A stretch of DNA of 64,000 nucleotides, from NCBI GenBank assembly GCA_033398695.1, contig CM065804.1:33845001-33909000 (forward strand). The letters run 5' to 3'. The translations under genes and the position numbers were made by a program. The DNA comes from Orobanche coerulescens. Lineage: Eukaryota > Streptophyta > Magnoliopsida > Lamiales > Orobanchaceae. Below the pieces are notes generated by a model. That model made no database searches. It had not been told where the DNA came from and saw nothing but the letters and a program-made list of their open reading frames with translations. Shown here in pieces: positions 31,612-43,636 of this stretch (position 1 is its first letter; each line of letters starts with the position of its first letter).

Positions 31612-33659
31612 TGATCGGTGGAAAACTTATCCTAAAAATAGGAGTTCTTGAGTCGCTCGCAAATATATACGAGGTAGAAGTAGTTTGTTGTGAGTTCTAC
31701 CAAGGTCTTTTCTCTCGAGGATTGTCCAACAGGGCTTCGTATAATTTTTTGTTACAAATTGCGAGAAATAAATACTAAAATATTAAAAAAGATATTTTTG
31801 GGTTTTTTAAAAATTAACTAAATTAAAATGCACTATATTTAATTTAAACTATTTTTAATAAGACTATTTTAATAAGACTATTTTTAACAAGACTATTTAT
31901 ACTAGACTATTTATATTAAGACTATTTATACTAGACTATTTATACTAGACTATTTATATTAAGACTATTTATACTAGACTATTTATACTAGACTATTTTT
32001 AACTAGTGAAAATGAATAGAATTAAAATGAGTTGGGAATTTATAAAATCTAGGGAATACGGGTTCATTAAATTAGGTATTTAATTAAGTATAGGAATTGA
32101 TTTATATGGATATAAAAGAAAAACGAATGTTTATCGAGTAATCAACTTTTCACCTCCGTACTTTCGTAATCAAAGATGTCTTAATCGTCACTTTTTTAAG
32201 ATGTTGATAACAAGATTAACACTTGATAGATTGAAAAGATGTGTTTCCAATACACTTAACAATCAATCAAGGAGGTTTCACTAGTAGAAATAGGATATGA
32301 TCAATCTCTATTTAAACCAATTAGTCCTTTCATTTCTCTAACTTGACTATTTTTAGGATAAACGATCGTTCATCGAGTAATCAACTTTTCACCTCCGTAC
32401 TTTCGTAATCAAAGATGTCTTAACCACTTTCGCAATCTTAAGATGTTGATAACAAGATTAACATTTGATAGATTGAAAAGATATGTTTCCAATTCACTCA
32501 ACAATCAATCAAGAAGGTTTCATTAGTAAAAATAGGATATGATCAATCTCTATTTAAACCAATTAGTCCTAAAAATAGTTTAAATCAATCAAATACTCAA
32601 TATATAACCTAATAGAAATCCCCCTTCCCCTAGGAAGAAAGATTAGCTACTCATTGGTTTATTATACAAACTAAAATTATAATAGAAATAATGATATATA
32701 TAATATATATATAGAAACTTTTAATTACTAGAACTTAATGACAATAGATAAAACTTACTTGAATATGATGAATCAAAGTGCAAGAAACAAACTTCAAAAT
32801 ATAACTTCAAACTTGTTTAAAGGTTACAAGCTTACAAAAATTGAAAGTAAAATACTAAGTGCTTATTGATCAAGCACTTTTCAATTACAAACTAAATGAA
32901 AGAAAAACTTCAAACCAAAAATAAAATACAAACTAAAATTGAAAGTTCTAAGGAAAATATATTGCTAAAAAAAAGTATTTCTTAGCAAGAAGATGGGTTT
33001 GAGAATTGGTAATTGGTATTGGTAATTGATTAATTGGTTTTTTGCAATGGATGAACATGTCCTTTTATAGGTGCTTTTCAAGAATACAATTGATTATTTA
33101 ATTCAAAATATCTATTGTAATATCATTTTTTTAATTCTTTGTTCACACTTCACCCATGTCTTTGAATTTTCAGATTTTTGACCAAAAAAATATCTTGTGG
33201 TTGATTTCACAAGTTGGTCAAAAGTGGACTAATTTTGCATGGCATCTGCTGAAAAAACGGCTATGAAAAACGGCCCAGTTTGCCCCGTGTTGTGCGCCGT
33301 TTTGTGGTGACTCGGTCTCTTCCGGAATACGCGCGAGGACACGGCGCTAAATGTCGGCCGTGTGTGAAACGGCCCAAGACACGGCCTTTTTTGCGCCGTA
33401 TGTGAAACGGCCGACAGAACACGGTCCATTTTGCGCCGTTTTGTATGGTCGTTTGTCCTGGAAAAATTCCCGTCGTTGGATTTGATCTTGTTTTCCGTCC
33501 TTTTTGATGCTTCATGTCAGTAATCTGTAAAATAACCATTTTTTAGCTCATGTTTGGACATATCTGTAAAATATATATTTTTAATCACAAATCAGTACAA
33601 TTATGCCCGGAAAAATGAATATTTTGTATATGAATTTTAGATCAATTATGCACTAATCA
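31612..33659 (-). repeat. LARD 5' LTR (right copy)
   Basis: 2048 bases, near-identical to 16685-18725 with a few small indels, so the insertion is fairly young. It contains the same minisatellite, 205-bp duplication, TATA box (33062-33069) and GC-rich block (33248-33445). Confidence 0.95.
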
Positions 33660-33664
33660 GTTTC
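33660..33664. repeat. target site duplication of the LARD, right copy
   Basis: GTTTC. Confidence 0.9.
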
Positions 33665-34851
33665 CAGGAAAGTGTTTTTGAACACACACAGCAGACATAA
33701 TTTATCAATTCATCAAACACAATCAAATATCACCTAGCAATACGAAAAGTCTTAACACACATTCACGCACAACAGTTGTTATCACTAGACACCACGTAGA
33801 GAATACAACTACAGGTGATTGGCCGCAAAAGTTAGACCTAACGGCTATAATGCGGTTCCATAGCCTATGCCCAGGTTGATTAGCGCGCGTTACAACAAAG
33901 ATTAACGTGCGCTAAACACGCCACGTTAGCACGCGTTAGGCTCGTATTAAGCCTGTGCTAACTGCTCTAATCACCAACACGATTGCAAATATACATGAGA
34001 TAATACTAGACTCGAAGGTTACAAATAAGCAACAACATACGAGTCTAAATGTCATCGATTCACATAATTATAACATCTCACAAGCAACCATCAAAAGAAA
34101 ATCATCCTACAAAAATGAAAATTTTACTTCTCAATAAAGAGGACTATTTCAACACATACATACCGATGGACTCAACTTTCACGTTACTATTTTAATCATA
34201 AAACTGGCACCACTGCTCAACAACGAGAGCATCATCAATACGCATCTTCTGACCAACATTCATGAAACCGAAAAGTTACAAACGAGAGTCACGTCTTGAG
34301 TATATTTTGAAGACCTTATTTGAGTTAAAAACTCGGGTTTTGAAAACTTATAGTATGAGATGAAAATGAAATATCGGTAGTTTGAAGTCTAAAAATTTTC
34401 GACCTTGAGGTCATCATACAAAAATCAAAGTTTTTCCTCCCTTGGAGAACATTTTAAAAATTTACGTGGCTCCCCGGAAGCCCTCGAAACTAAAAATTCC
34501 AAGGTTGTTGCTCTTGCAAGAAAACAGTTCATACAAGGATACATTTGGCCATATCATTCTTCATTCTAGCACAAAACGGGAATTAACAAATATATGTCAC
34601 TTACTCACGATGCACCTTCAAATACTACTACATAACACAGAATCATACAGGCTCATATAGCTCGTGGTACAACATGTAGTAGGGAGACTTACATCCACAG
34701 ACCGCACGAAGATGATGGCTGCACCCTGATACTAATCACGGCCGACATCCTGCATTTACGCGTCGCGACACGATTCAGTCAGACAAAATCTGACAAAACA
34801 AGACTCAACAACACATAACTCGACCCGACAGCCTAGGTTTCCTCAACCTAA
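33665..34851 (-). other. element B internal region, 5' part
   Basis: No gag or pol domain on either strand. A small TAGCG-type cluster (33878-33960: TTAGCGCGCGTTA, TTAACGTGCGCTAA, TTAGCACGCGTTAG) is present, so part of this may be old LTR sequence. On the right it leads to the primer site of element B. Confidence 0.6.
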
Positions 34852-34863
34852 GCTCCGATACCA
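34852..34863 (-). promoter_or_regulatory. iMet primer binding site of element B
   Basis: Minus strand TGGTATCGGAGC, directly inside the LTR that starts at 34868. One mismatch from the initiator-Met form. Confidence 0.85.
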
Positions 34864-34867
34864 TAAA

Positions 34868-37838
34868 TGTAACATCCCCAGATCAAACCGGGAATATTAC
34901 ACGCCGCAGACCCTCTCCGTGAGGATCCACCAGGCTAGACATCAAAACATCACATTACATTACATACCGACGAATCAAAATAACGGACCAATAGACCGAT
35001 TTGGTCTTTCGTCACTGACTTACAAATCAAAATACATAAACTCATCCAGACTCATACCCACACACAAGGGTAAAATACTTGCAACAACGAACAATAAGAC
35101 AGCGGAAAAGACAATACAATGGACTCCGACTAACTGAACCCAAAATTGGCCTTCGTGTGATTAGTATCATTCGTCTTTCATCATCCCTCGTACCGATCCT
35201 GTGTCTTGCTCCCGAAAACCTGCATGTACCTGGACACAATACAGATATCCACCCCCCGATTACTCAGGGGTTAGCAAAACTCCACTGTTTCGCTAGTGCA
35301 AGTATAAAGTGCAAATACGAGCCATACACAACACATTCCGAGAATACAACAAAAGACTTCCCGAGGTATATTTAGTTAAAAATAGTTCAAGTCTTGAAAG
35401 TAGAAACGAAGTAAGTAAGCACTTTGAAAAACATTTCCAAATCTCGGGAGTTTTAAAAACATTAGAAATTGAAAAGTTCTTAAATTTCTCGAAAATCATT
35501 TAGGGTCACAGCCCCAAAGTTCTTTTTCCAAAATGCAAATCCGTTAACAAAACGCGGGGTCCACGACCCAACCATTACGGTCACAAAACACAGGGTCCAC
35601 GACCCGATCATCCACTTCAATTCACTTACAAGTGCACATTACACATAACACATTAATCTTATGCCATTCTAGCCAAGCACCAAGACTCGATATATAATGT
35701 CTCTCGACCCCAAGCACAAAGCATTGTGATACTCCGGACAATATCACAATTAACGAAAACATCAACGTCATCCTCAAGATGAAAACCACAACTGGTAACC
35801 CACGGCCGTACCCCTTAGTATCGACCCCTAGACATCCCGTCGGACACTCCGGGTGGGAAACCACTTCCGCGGCCGTACCCCTTAGTATCGACCCCCAGAC
35901 ATCCCGTCGGACACTCCGGGTGGAAGTTCAACCACACACACACCCAAGTCCACTTCCGTGGCCGTACCCCTTAGTATCGACCCCCAGACATCCCGTCGGA
36001 CACTCCGGGTGGAAGGAACAACACACACACGTTCCAAAATCACAGTTGCAAACCACAAGCCTCGAAGGTCAATCACAGTATATATAGTCGAGGTACCTTA
36101 CTAGAATGGCCAATTCATCCAACACATGCTCACAACCCAGAACTAATACTATCAACAAGAAAGCACACTATTCCAACAACACCGAACGGCACAACCAATA
36201 TCACATAAATTCACATAGTTCATCGATAACCACATGTCTCCATGTACAGCTTAAACAAAGGATTAAACTTCAAAACTTACCGACGACGTAATCACACACA
36301 ATGGCATCACACGAAAGTATTACGATCTTATACTCAACATTAATACATGTATTCAATTAAGCATATTAATTCTCGGAACACACGAGTCGTCTTTAAGAAA
36401 ACCATGATGGTAAATATACCGATACTTTTGAAAAAGATGGTTATGAATATTTATTTAGCACATATCGACGATTAACAACCATTATATCCACAAAACACGT
36501 AATGTATGGGCAAGATACTTGCCTCGATAATCGATACCGGACACTCCTACAATCACGGCTCAGTCGGGACACCTCGAACACCTACGATTCCCCGACGAAG
36601 GAAAAGAATACACCCACGATCGAGAAGGTTGAAGAAAACGACGAACGGAAGGGTTCCGACTCGAGTTCTTCACAAGAATTCGACCCTAACAACATATAAT
36701 CAATAAATCATCGATCATACGAAGAAGAATAATCGTAGAACGCCCGAAAACCCCTCTACGACATTCTACCGGACACCTTCAAGGCGTCGATCAAGAACTC
36801 GACCAAATCGACGAATCGATACGATCCAACCATGGAATAATAAAGGAAATGATATAATATATCTAAATTATCATCAATCCATCATAACTCTAAGTTAAAT
36901 CGGATTAATCGGACAAAAACAACCAAAATACCCAAAATCCCCAAAATTAGATTTCTAGAAAATCTGACCTGATTCGGTAGATCGGAGGATGTTATAGGAG
37001 GGATGATTGATGATATGAGCCTCAAAACTTCATGGATTAAATGTATAACAACATTGCTCCAAGATTCCCACGCCTCCATCCGCGGAAGAGAAGAAAAAGA
37101 GTGAGAGAATGGGTGAAAAAAATGTCCGCAGGCCTTAAATAGCCGATCACGCCGGGTTACGACGTAATCGCCATGGCTTACGTGACGAATCGCCATGGCC
37201 GAACACACTGCCGAAATGACGGAAACGTTACGTGCGTTATCGGCCAGGGCCTTACGACGTAATCGGCCTTACGACGTAACGGCCGAGCACTACCGCACGT
37301 TACTCGCCGTGGCCGGCTGGCTCGAGCATGCCCGCCATGACTCCGGACCAACTCCGACGGCCCGAACGACCCCGAAACCCAAACCTGAGTCCGAATCGAA
37401 GATACGGTTACGAAGTACTCGCAAAGACGAATCCGAGCACAAAGAGAACACACGATTCCGACCACCCGAAGGCTCGGAATTCGACAACGGAAGTAATTAC
37501 CCAAAACTTTGGGAAATTACGAAAATGGCCCAAAACGTCCGAAAATCACGATACGCGATCGAAACACCAAACCAAAGCTCGCAACATGAATAATAACATT
37601 AAATGAAATTACGAGAAACTCAAACAACAGCTGGACGAGATTCGCAAGAATCGAACTCAAGTGCGGAAAAGTCGCTAAAAAGCTCGGAACTCAACAAAAC
37701 GATACCGAAACGAACTCGGATGACAAAAAGTGCAGAATTAATCATTCTCGAAATGACGAAACGGTCATGAGCGAGTCGTCAAAACGGACTCCGGCTGAAA
37801 AAGAAATTTACCGAAAATTGAAAATTGCGGATATTACA
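34868..37838 (-). repeat. element B 5' LTR (right copy)
   Basis: 2971 bases, same as 12236-15244 except for scattered changes and a strongly altered palindrome array (37140-37345). Confidence 0.95.
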
Positions 37839-38006
37839 AGAACAGTCAGCAAATTCTGCTCCAAAGGCTCGGCACAGCGAAAATACAGTAGCAGCAACAA
37901 TTGCGTAACATCATGACTTCTCCAAATTTTTTCTTTTTTTGATGATGGGAGAAACTACAGCCGCTACTCTTCGAGTGCGCACTGGATAAATTCTCGGGCT
38001 GGACGT
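37839..38006. other. AGAAC duplication and remainder of the worn LTR
   Basis: 37839-37843 is the right AGAAC copy of element B. The rest is non-coding and is probably the continuation of the old LTR seen left of 12236. It ends where element C begins. Confidence 0.55.
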
Positions 38007-38235
38007 TGTAATACCCGGTTGTAATTCAGTCATTATTATTAAGTAATTATCATTCAGTTATTGTCACTCAGTAATTATTCACTCATTAATGATCATTCAT
38101 CGTTCATATTCATTCATTGCATTCACCGATCAGAGCATTTGTATCGTACACCAGTTATTATTCGTCTTTCTACCTGGTTGGAGGATCGAATCGTAGTTAT
38201 CATCATTATCTTCGTCGTAATGGGATGTGTGTGAG

Positions 38236-38802
38236 GAGTAGTGCACGCTACGTACTCTCTTTAGAGCGCGCTAATTGAGTACGGTTAGTGCACGCTACCT
38301 CTCATCATCAGCGCACGCTAGTGTGGTTCAGGCAGACAGTCCAGACGGTACTGAACTGCAGTTGAGTTGTAGTAGCGCACGCTACGATTGGTAAGTAGCG
38401 CGCGCTAGTGAGTTCGGATAACGCACGCTATGCTAGCAGTATAGCACGCGCTAAGGTCGATCAGGCAGAGTCCAGTGGGTACTGGACTGATTTGGAATAA
38501 TTCATAGCGTATGCTATGAATGGATATTAGCGTACGCTAATGGTGTAGTAGCGCACGCTGAATTTTGGGTGTAGCGTATGCTATCGCGAGCAGATCAGAG
38601 AACAGGAGGTTCTGGACTCCAGTCACTGGACATCAGATATCAGTTATCACACACTAACTGTTTGGGTTAACGCACGCTATCGGGAGGAGTTAGCACATGT
38701 TATCGGGAGGAGTTAGCGCACGCTAACGAGGCAGTCAGAGCTCACTGGACTGTCCGGTTAACTCGCTAGCACACGCTAAATATGGGGGCTTAGCGTGCGC
38801 TA
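38236..38802. repeat. TAGCGCACGCTA palindrome array, element C 5' LTR
   Basis: More than fifteen copies of TAGCGCACGCTA, TAGCGCGCGCTA, TAGCGTACGCTA and worn forms in 570 bases, the last 11 bases before the TATA box. They are interleaved with CAGTCCAG/TGGACTG words. The copy in C's 3' LTR is at 57218-57736. Confidence 0.95.
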
Positions 38803-38813
38803 AGCTGAAACAG

Positions 38814-38821
38814 TATAAATA
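38814..38821 (+). promoter_or_regulatory. TATA box, element C 5' LTR
   Basis: TATAAATA in ACAGTATAAATAGGACAG; the 3' LTR copy is at 57748-57755. Confidence 0.7.
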
Positions 38822-39897
38822 GGACAGTCAGCCCAGGTTTCGTCATTTCTCACTTCTCACTTTGTTTTTGGGCGATTCCGGGCGTTTTCGGGCGATTTGG
38901 AAGAATCTCTTCGAGCTTCACTCACCTATCATCATCTTCAAGTTTCTGAGTTGGATTAATCATCATTTCATCCTCTCCAACACACCAAATCAAGGTAATT
39001 ATTTCTTGGATCTAGAATTTCGGATTTTGAGTATTTTCCTTCCGATCTCTTCGTGTAAGCTTGGATTTATGTTGGAACATGTTAGATATGGATTATCTAC
39101 CTTGGATAAATGTATTCCTTCGGATTTATTGATATGTTTTTCGGATTTGATGAACATTTGGAGAATTAATCAAGAACCCTTGAGTTGACTTTGGTTATTT
39201 TTTGGGGTTTCCAATTATAGTTGTCGTAACTTCGAGTTGTGGTTTCCTATTGGAATATTGATATCATTGAAGGTGTTTTGTTGGATTGAGTTACTCATTT
39301 TGGAGTTGGTTTCGATATATTTGGGTTTTGGTTATAATCAAGGGTTGATGTTCGCTAAGTGGTTGTTTGAATGCCTCAATGAGTTTGGATATTGTTGTAT
39401 CGACCTTTGAGTTAGTCATAATTCATGCTTGATACGTATATTGAGCGGATTATTGGTAATTGTGTTATTCAAGGTTGTTCGAGCGACCGACATCTCTTTT
39501 TAGGACGTTGTTCGAGGAAGGACATTCTTCAACAGTGATGAGTAAGTTAATTCTTACTCGGTTAAAAGGATATTCATTCCTTTCATTGTTGTTCATTCAT
39601 AATCATTTCATTCATAATGTATTAACCGTATTGAGACTTGTAATTGTCAAATAATCACTTCATTCATGAGGAACAACGGTTCCAATCATTCTATTGAGCT
39701 CTCATTCATTTCACTATCATTTCACATCGGTGAGTCATTCTTGACTTTGTCGGATTATTTCATTAAATTTCTTCATGGTCATTCTTGTACATATGACCTT
39801 CTGGGTTCATATTGCGTGGCTGGGTGGGGATGTGTGGAATTTTTAGTCGGGCACGTGATAGTCATGTGTTTGGGTTCACTACTACAAAACAGACATT

Positions 39898-40085
39898 TAA
39901 CATCGGATTTTTTAGACATTTAACATCGGTTTTGGAACCGATGTTAAATGTCGCGATGTTAAAATTAACATCGGTTTCTAATAACCGATGTTAAACTTCG
40001 ATTTTAACATCGGTTGTTATAACAACCGATGTTAATTTTAATATCGCGATATTTAACATCGGTTCTGGGACAACCGATGTTAAAT
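39898..40085. repeat. subterminal AACATCGGTT inverted repeats, CACTA left end
   Basis: At least four AACATCGG/CCGATGTT hairpin pairs. The matching right-end set is at 40937-41230. Confidence 0.9.
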
Positions 40086-40220
40086 TTCGCGATTTTAAAA
40101 TTTTATCGGACCGCGGCTAACCCAGCTAGCCCAACCCAGCCCCAACCCAGACACTCACCCCAACCACCCGCAGCAGCCCCCCGCACAGCCCCACCAACCT
40201 ACAACAAATACCATTAAATT

Positions 40221-40292
40221 TCGTTGTTGCTGGGTTTCGAACTCATCACCTCTTGCTTGTAGAAGTGTGATATTACCACTCCGCCAGATGAA
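40221..40292 (-). repeat. tRNA-like (SINE-like) segment inside the CACTA element
   Basis: On the minus strand TGGCGGAGTGG (A-box form, plus 40276-40286) is followed about 35 bases later by GAGTTCGAAACCC (B-box form, plus 40232-40244), with CACTTCTACAAGCAAGAGGTG between. This is the order of an internal RNA polymerase III promoter in a tRNA or tRNA-derived SINE. I do not see a complete tRNA cloverleaf. Confidence 0.45.
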
Positions 40293-41860
40293 CTTCTTGT
40301 ATATTTTTTGCTATGTGATATATTTATATACTATATACATTTATAAATTTATATAAATATAGATAATTTAATATATATATATATATATTAACAAATCGAA
40401 AATTTATTTTTTTTAAAAAATCTAGAATATTAACATTAAAAGTCGGAGGTTTTTATTTAAAGCTCAATAATAAAAAATAAAAAATTAAAAAATATGGATC
40501 TGATTTATAATTAATATTTAATCTGTTTTTTTTTATTTTTAGATTTTTTGTAAAAATATAAAATAGTTTTTTATGAAAAGTAAAAAAATTACAAAAACAA
40601 AAACTAGCAGGTTTTTAAAAATATATATAATAATTCAATTTTTATTTATTTATAAAAAATAATATTCCACTTTTTTTTTCAAAACTTTAAATAAAAACAT
40701 CTGATTTTTATTTTATATTTTCGAACTTTAAATAAAAACATCCGATTTTTATTTTTTATTTTCGAACTAATGTTTATTTTTTATTTTCGAACTTTAAATA
40801 AAAACTTCTAATTTTTACCTTTTATTTTTGAACAATAAATATAAACATCGAATTTTTAATATTAATATTCTGGATTTTTTTAAAAAAATAAAGTTTCGAT
40901 TTTTTTAAAAAAATTTCCAGATTTTTTAAAAATTTTAACATCGGTTATACTAAATCCGATGTTAAATTACAAATTAACATCGGTTTTTCTAAAAACCGAT
41001 GTTAAATTAAAAATTAACATTGTTTAACATCGATTATTTTAAAAACCGATGTTAATTTGTAATTTAACATCGGTTTTTACAAATAAAGTTTCCATTTTTT
41101 TAAAAAAAGTTTCAGATTTTTTAAAAAATTTAACATCGGTTTTTAGCAGAACCGATGTTAATTTGTTTTAAAATTTTTAATTATGCCACCGCGTCTTTTT
41201 TAACATCGGTTTTTACAAAACCGATGTTAAACGAGCGATGTTGAATGTCTTTTTTGTAGTAGTGGTTCACCGACACATTGGACTGTGCACACGGTAACGT
41301 ACCTCCGTGAGACTAATTAGGTACAAGGGCGGGTGTGTCCGGACACTCGTCTTGTGCACTTGCACATACCATTACGGGCGTACTATGATGCCCCTCTTCA
41401 GCCTAATTTCATAATTAAGATATATCATGATTGTGTTTATTCAACTCGTGTGGATTGTTGTTCTATGTAACTGACCCCGTTGGGGGATGTTGTTTTCAGG
41501 TCATGGCAAGGCTAAGGCACGGGAAGAGAACGTTGACGGTGAGGAGTCCCAGTGATATTAGTAGGGGCCCCAGTCCTTTCAGCCATTCATGTTTTCTTCA
41601 TTTTATTTCCGCTGCAGATTTCCGTTTGGATGTTCATTTTCATTCGGTGTTGTATATTTTATCTTCATATAAAATATACTTTTATTCTGTATTTTCCTGG
41701 GTGTGTTGTACTTGAAACTCCTCATCGGAGTAATTAATGATATAATGTGGTTCGGTACTACAATTATATTGCTTAATTCATTAATTTTCATTCGCCTAGT
41801 GGGTCCTAGTTGGGGGTCCACGGCACTGTAATATTCGCCTAGTTTGGGGTGTTATAGAGT

Positions 41861-41872
41861 TGGTATCGGAGT
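41861..41872 (+). promoter_or_regulatory. primer binding site, element C
   Basis: TGGTATCGGAGT, four bases after the LTR end; iMet type. Confidence 0.8.
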
Positions 41873-42354
41873 GTGATTTTGAATACTACCTTCCGAGTCA
41901 TATCTTATTTGAAATCATCGTTCATCAGACTAGTATTATTGGACTTTCGCGTCACGTGTGACCTGTGCAAGAGCCGAGCCCCTCAGACCAAAGAACAGTA
42001 AGATTTCTGACGCCATGGTATAATTTCTGGCCATAAGAATCACTCATTCATCATTCAACAGTCAACTATCCTCATTCATCATTTTCATTTTGATCATGTC
42101 GATCATATTAACTCATTAATCACTCAGTTCTTGCACTGTTCAGTTGTTGATCTTGAGGATCGTATCACTAATCTTGTTAACTTGTTCAAGATAATCATTT
42201 CAAGAATTTCATCATATAATCACGTCACTTCAGTTGGTCACTCACGTAATCATTGTGTTTGAGCACGTATGCTCATTTTCATCATTTCATAACATAATCA
42301 TAATGTGATATTCATGCGAGTTATATAATCATCTTGTGACTTCCCCACTTCAGT
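41873..42354 (+). other. element C leader
   Basis: About 480 non-coding bases between primer site and gag, rich in CATTCATT-type words. No feature recognised. Confidence 0.6.
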
Positions 42355-43523
42355 ATGGAAAGAGCTGGCATAGGACGCGGGGGAAGAGGTCGCGGTGCGG
42401 GCCGAATCCCGAGAACTCGTGTGAATACACATGCGAACGCGAGGAATAATGCTAATTCATCGAGCAGCAACGCTGCCACTCATTCTCCTGGAAATGATCA
42501 TTCACTGTCAGGGAGTCGTACCCGGGACACAGCTGATTCAGAAGGTGTTCGGGTTGATCCACTCGCGTTTATGCAGGGCATGATGGCCCAGATGACTCAG
42601 ATGGCATGCCTCATGGAGACGATGCAGAACTCAGCTACTCAGAATCAGCAGGCACCTCTACCGCCACCTCAGAGGCAAGAGAGGAGTGTGAGCAGTATTA
42701 TTGGCGACATCTCTCGCCAAAGACCACCTACTTTTGAGGGCTCATCTGAGCCGGTGGATATTGTTCACTGGATTGAGCATTTCGAGAAGTTGTTTGCTAT
42801 GGTAGAGTGTCCCGAAGAGCACAAAGTTTCAGTCGCAGCTTACTATCTGGGTAAGAGCGCTCATTTATGGTGGTTATCATTGAATCCCACTGACGGATCA
42901 CTTGGGATCAATTCAAAACTCTCATGATGGAGAGGTATTATCCGGCCTCACTCAGAGAGGCCAAGTTATCAGAATTACTCACTCCCGACCTCTCAGCAGA
43001 CGATGATCTCGCCATCGCCGAAAAATTTTAGGAGCTTCTTCCTTTCGCCTCGTCTATTATTCACTCCGAGGCGGACAAGATCAAGTATTTCAGCAAGAGG
43101 TTGAAACCTCATATGCGGTTGCAATTGCTTAATCACAATTGCACCACTCTGGCCGAATTCATCGAGAAAGCTCTTACTTATGAGCTTAGTGCTAAGGAGA
43201 TTGCTAAGCAACAACCTTCATCTGCTAGCAAGAAGTCAAAGAATCGTAATCAGTCTGAAGGCAGTCAGGAAACCTTCAAGAAGCCTCGTGCGGGCCCTAC
43301 TTTTTCTGAGCGACCTTATATGGCGCCTAGGCCCGTGGAATCTCAGTCCCGAGCTGCCAGTTCGGCCATCACCTGTTTCAACTGTGAAGAACAGGGTCAT
43401 TTCAGCACCAAGTGTCCGAGGCAGACTGTCACGTGCCATAACTGTGGGATTGCTGGGCATAAGGCCCGTTTTTGCCGAAGAGACTCTAAACCTACTCCGG
43501 CGTCATCTCAGGCCCCGAGATAG
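42355..43523 (+). pseudogene. element C gag
   Basis: Starts MERAGIGRGGRGRGAGR. The capsid-like retrotransposon gag region is RPPTFEGSSEPVDIVHWIEHFEKLFAMVECPEEHKVSVAAYYLGKSAHLWW. A four-base loss near 42900 (by comparison with D) shifts the frame and ends it at 42927. The frame resumes at about 43060-43523 with two CCHC zinc knuckles, CFNCEEQGHFSTKC and CHNCGIAGHKARFC, both intact. Two knuckles side by side are notable, since D has only a scrambled version. Confidence 0.85.
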
Positions 43524-43636
43524 TTAGTGGTTCAGAATCAGGCCACATAGTCCGCATCGTTCAAGACTACGAGAGCAAACAAAGGCGGAGCCAAGAGCTA
43601 TCAGACGGGAGCATCGACAAGCCCCGAATTTATGAG

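Larger units (their letters stand above)
16685..33659 (-). mobile_element. LARD: Asp-primed LTR retrotransposon carrying LOG-like and Cys-rich cargo genes
   Basis: LTRs of about 2.04 kb (16685-18725 and 31612-33659) are flanked by GTTTC on both sides. On the minus strand: LTR, primer site complementary to tRNA-Asp (31589-31606), ORF1 (31428-30883), LOG-like gene (30573-30241 continuing at 20694-20371), a 1.6-kb non-coding tail with repeats, purine tract TAAGTGTGGGGTATT and the second LTR starting TGATTAGTGC. An Asp-type primer site and TGATNAGTGC ends are characteristic of Athila/Tat-type elements. Without the nested element A the internal region is about 3.3 kb. It has no recognisable gag, protease, RT or integrase, so its mobility must depend on another element. 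Confidence 0.9.
12236..37838 (-). mobile_element. element B: non-autonomous gypsy-type LTR retrotransposon, host of the nest
   Basis: Two LTRs (12236-15244 and 34868-37838) in the same direction are flanked by AGAAC on both sides. On the minus strand the element reads LTR, primer site TGGTATCGGAGC (at 34852-34863), internal region, purine-rich tract, LTR. Once the nested LARD (16680-33664) is removed, the internal region is only about 2.6 kb and I see no gag or pol domain. It is therefore a large non-autonomous derivative that would need proteins from an autonomous relative. The primer site, the hairpin before the purine tract and the TGTAATA/TGTTACA ends resemble chromoviruses A, C and D. 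Confidence 0.9.
39877..41264. mobile_element. non-autonomous CACTA (En/Spm) transposon
   Basis: Starts CACTACTACAAAACAGACAT and ends ATGTCTTTTTTGTAGTAGTG, the diagnostic CACTA inverted ends, flanked by a 3-bp duplication GTT (39874-39876 and 41265-41267). It is 1388 bases and non-coding. Both ends carry many AACATCGGTT words in both directions, forming hairpins such as TTAACATCGGTT..AACCGATGTTAA; such subterminal repeats bind the transposase. The middle is AT-rich. Confidence 0.95.
38007..41856 (+). repeat. element C 5' LTR, interrupted by a CACTA element
   Basis: About 2.46 kb without the 1388-base CACTA insertion. It starts TGTAATACCCGG and ends GGGGTGTTATA (final CA changed to TA). TATA box at 38814-38821 with the palindrome array upstream. 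It shares start and end blocks with the LTRs of element D, but the promoter half is different. Confidence 0.9.

Noticed and set aside
38236..38802. CRISPR-like array of regularly recurring 12-mers
   Set aside because: The repeats are short palindromes with irregular spacing inside an LTR of a plant retrotransposon. There are no cas genes and no uniform spacers.
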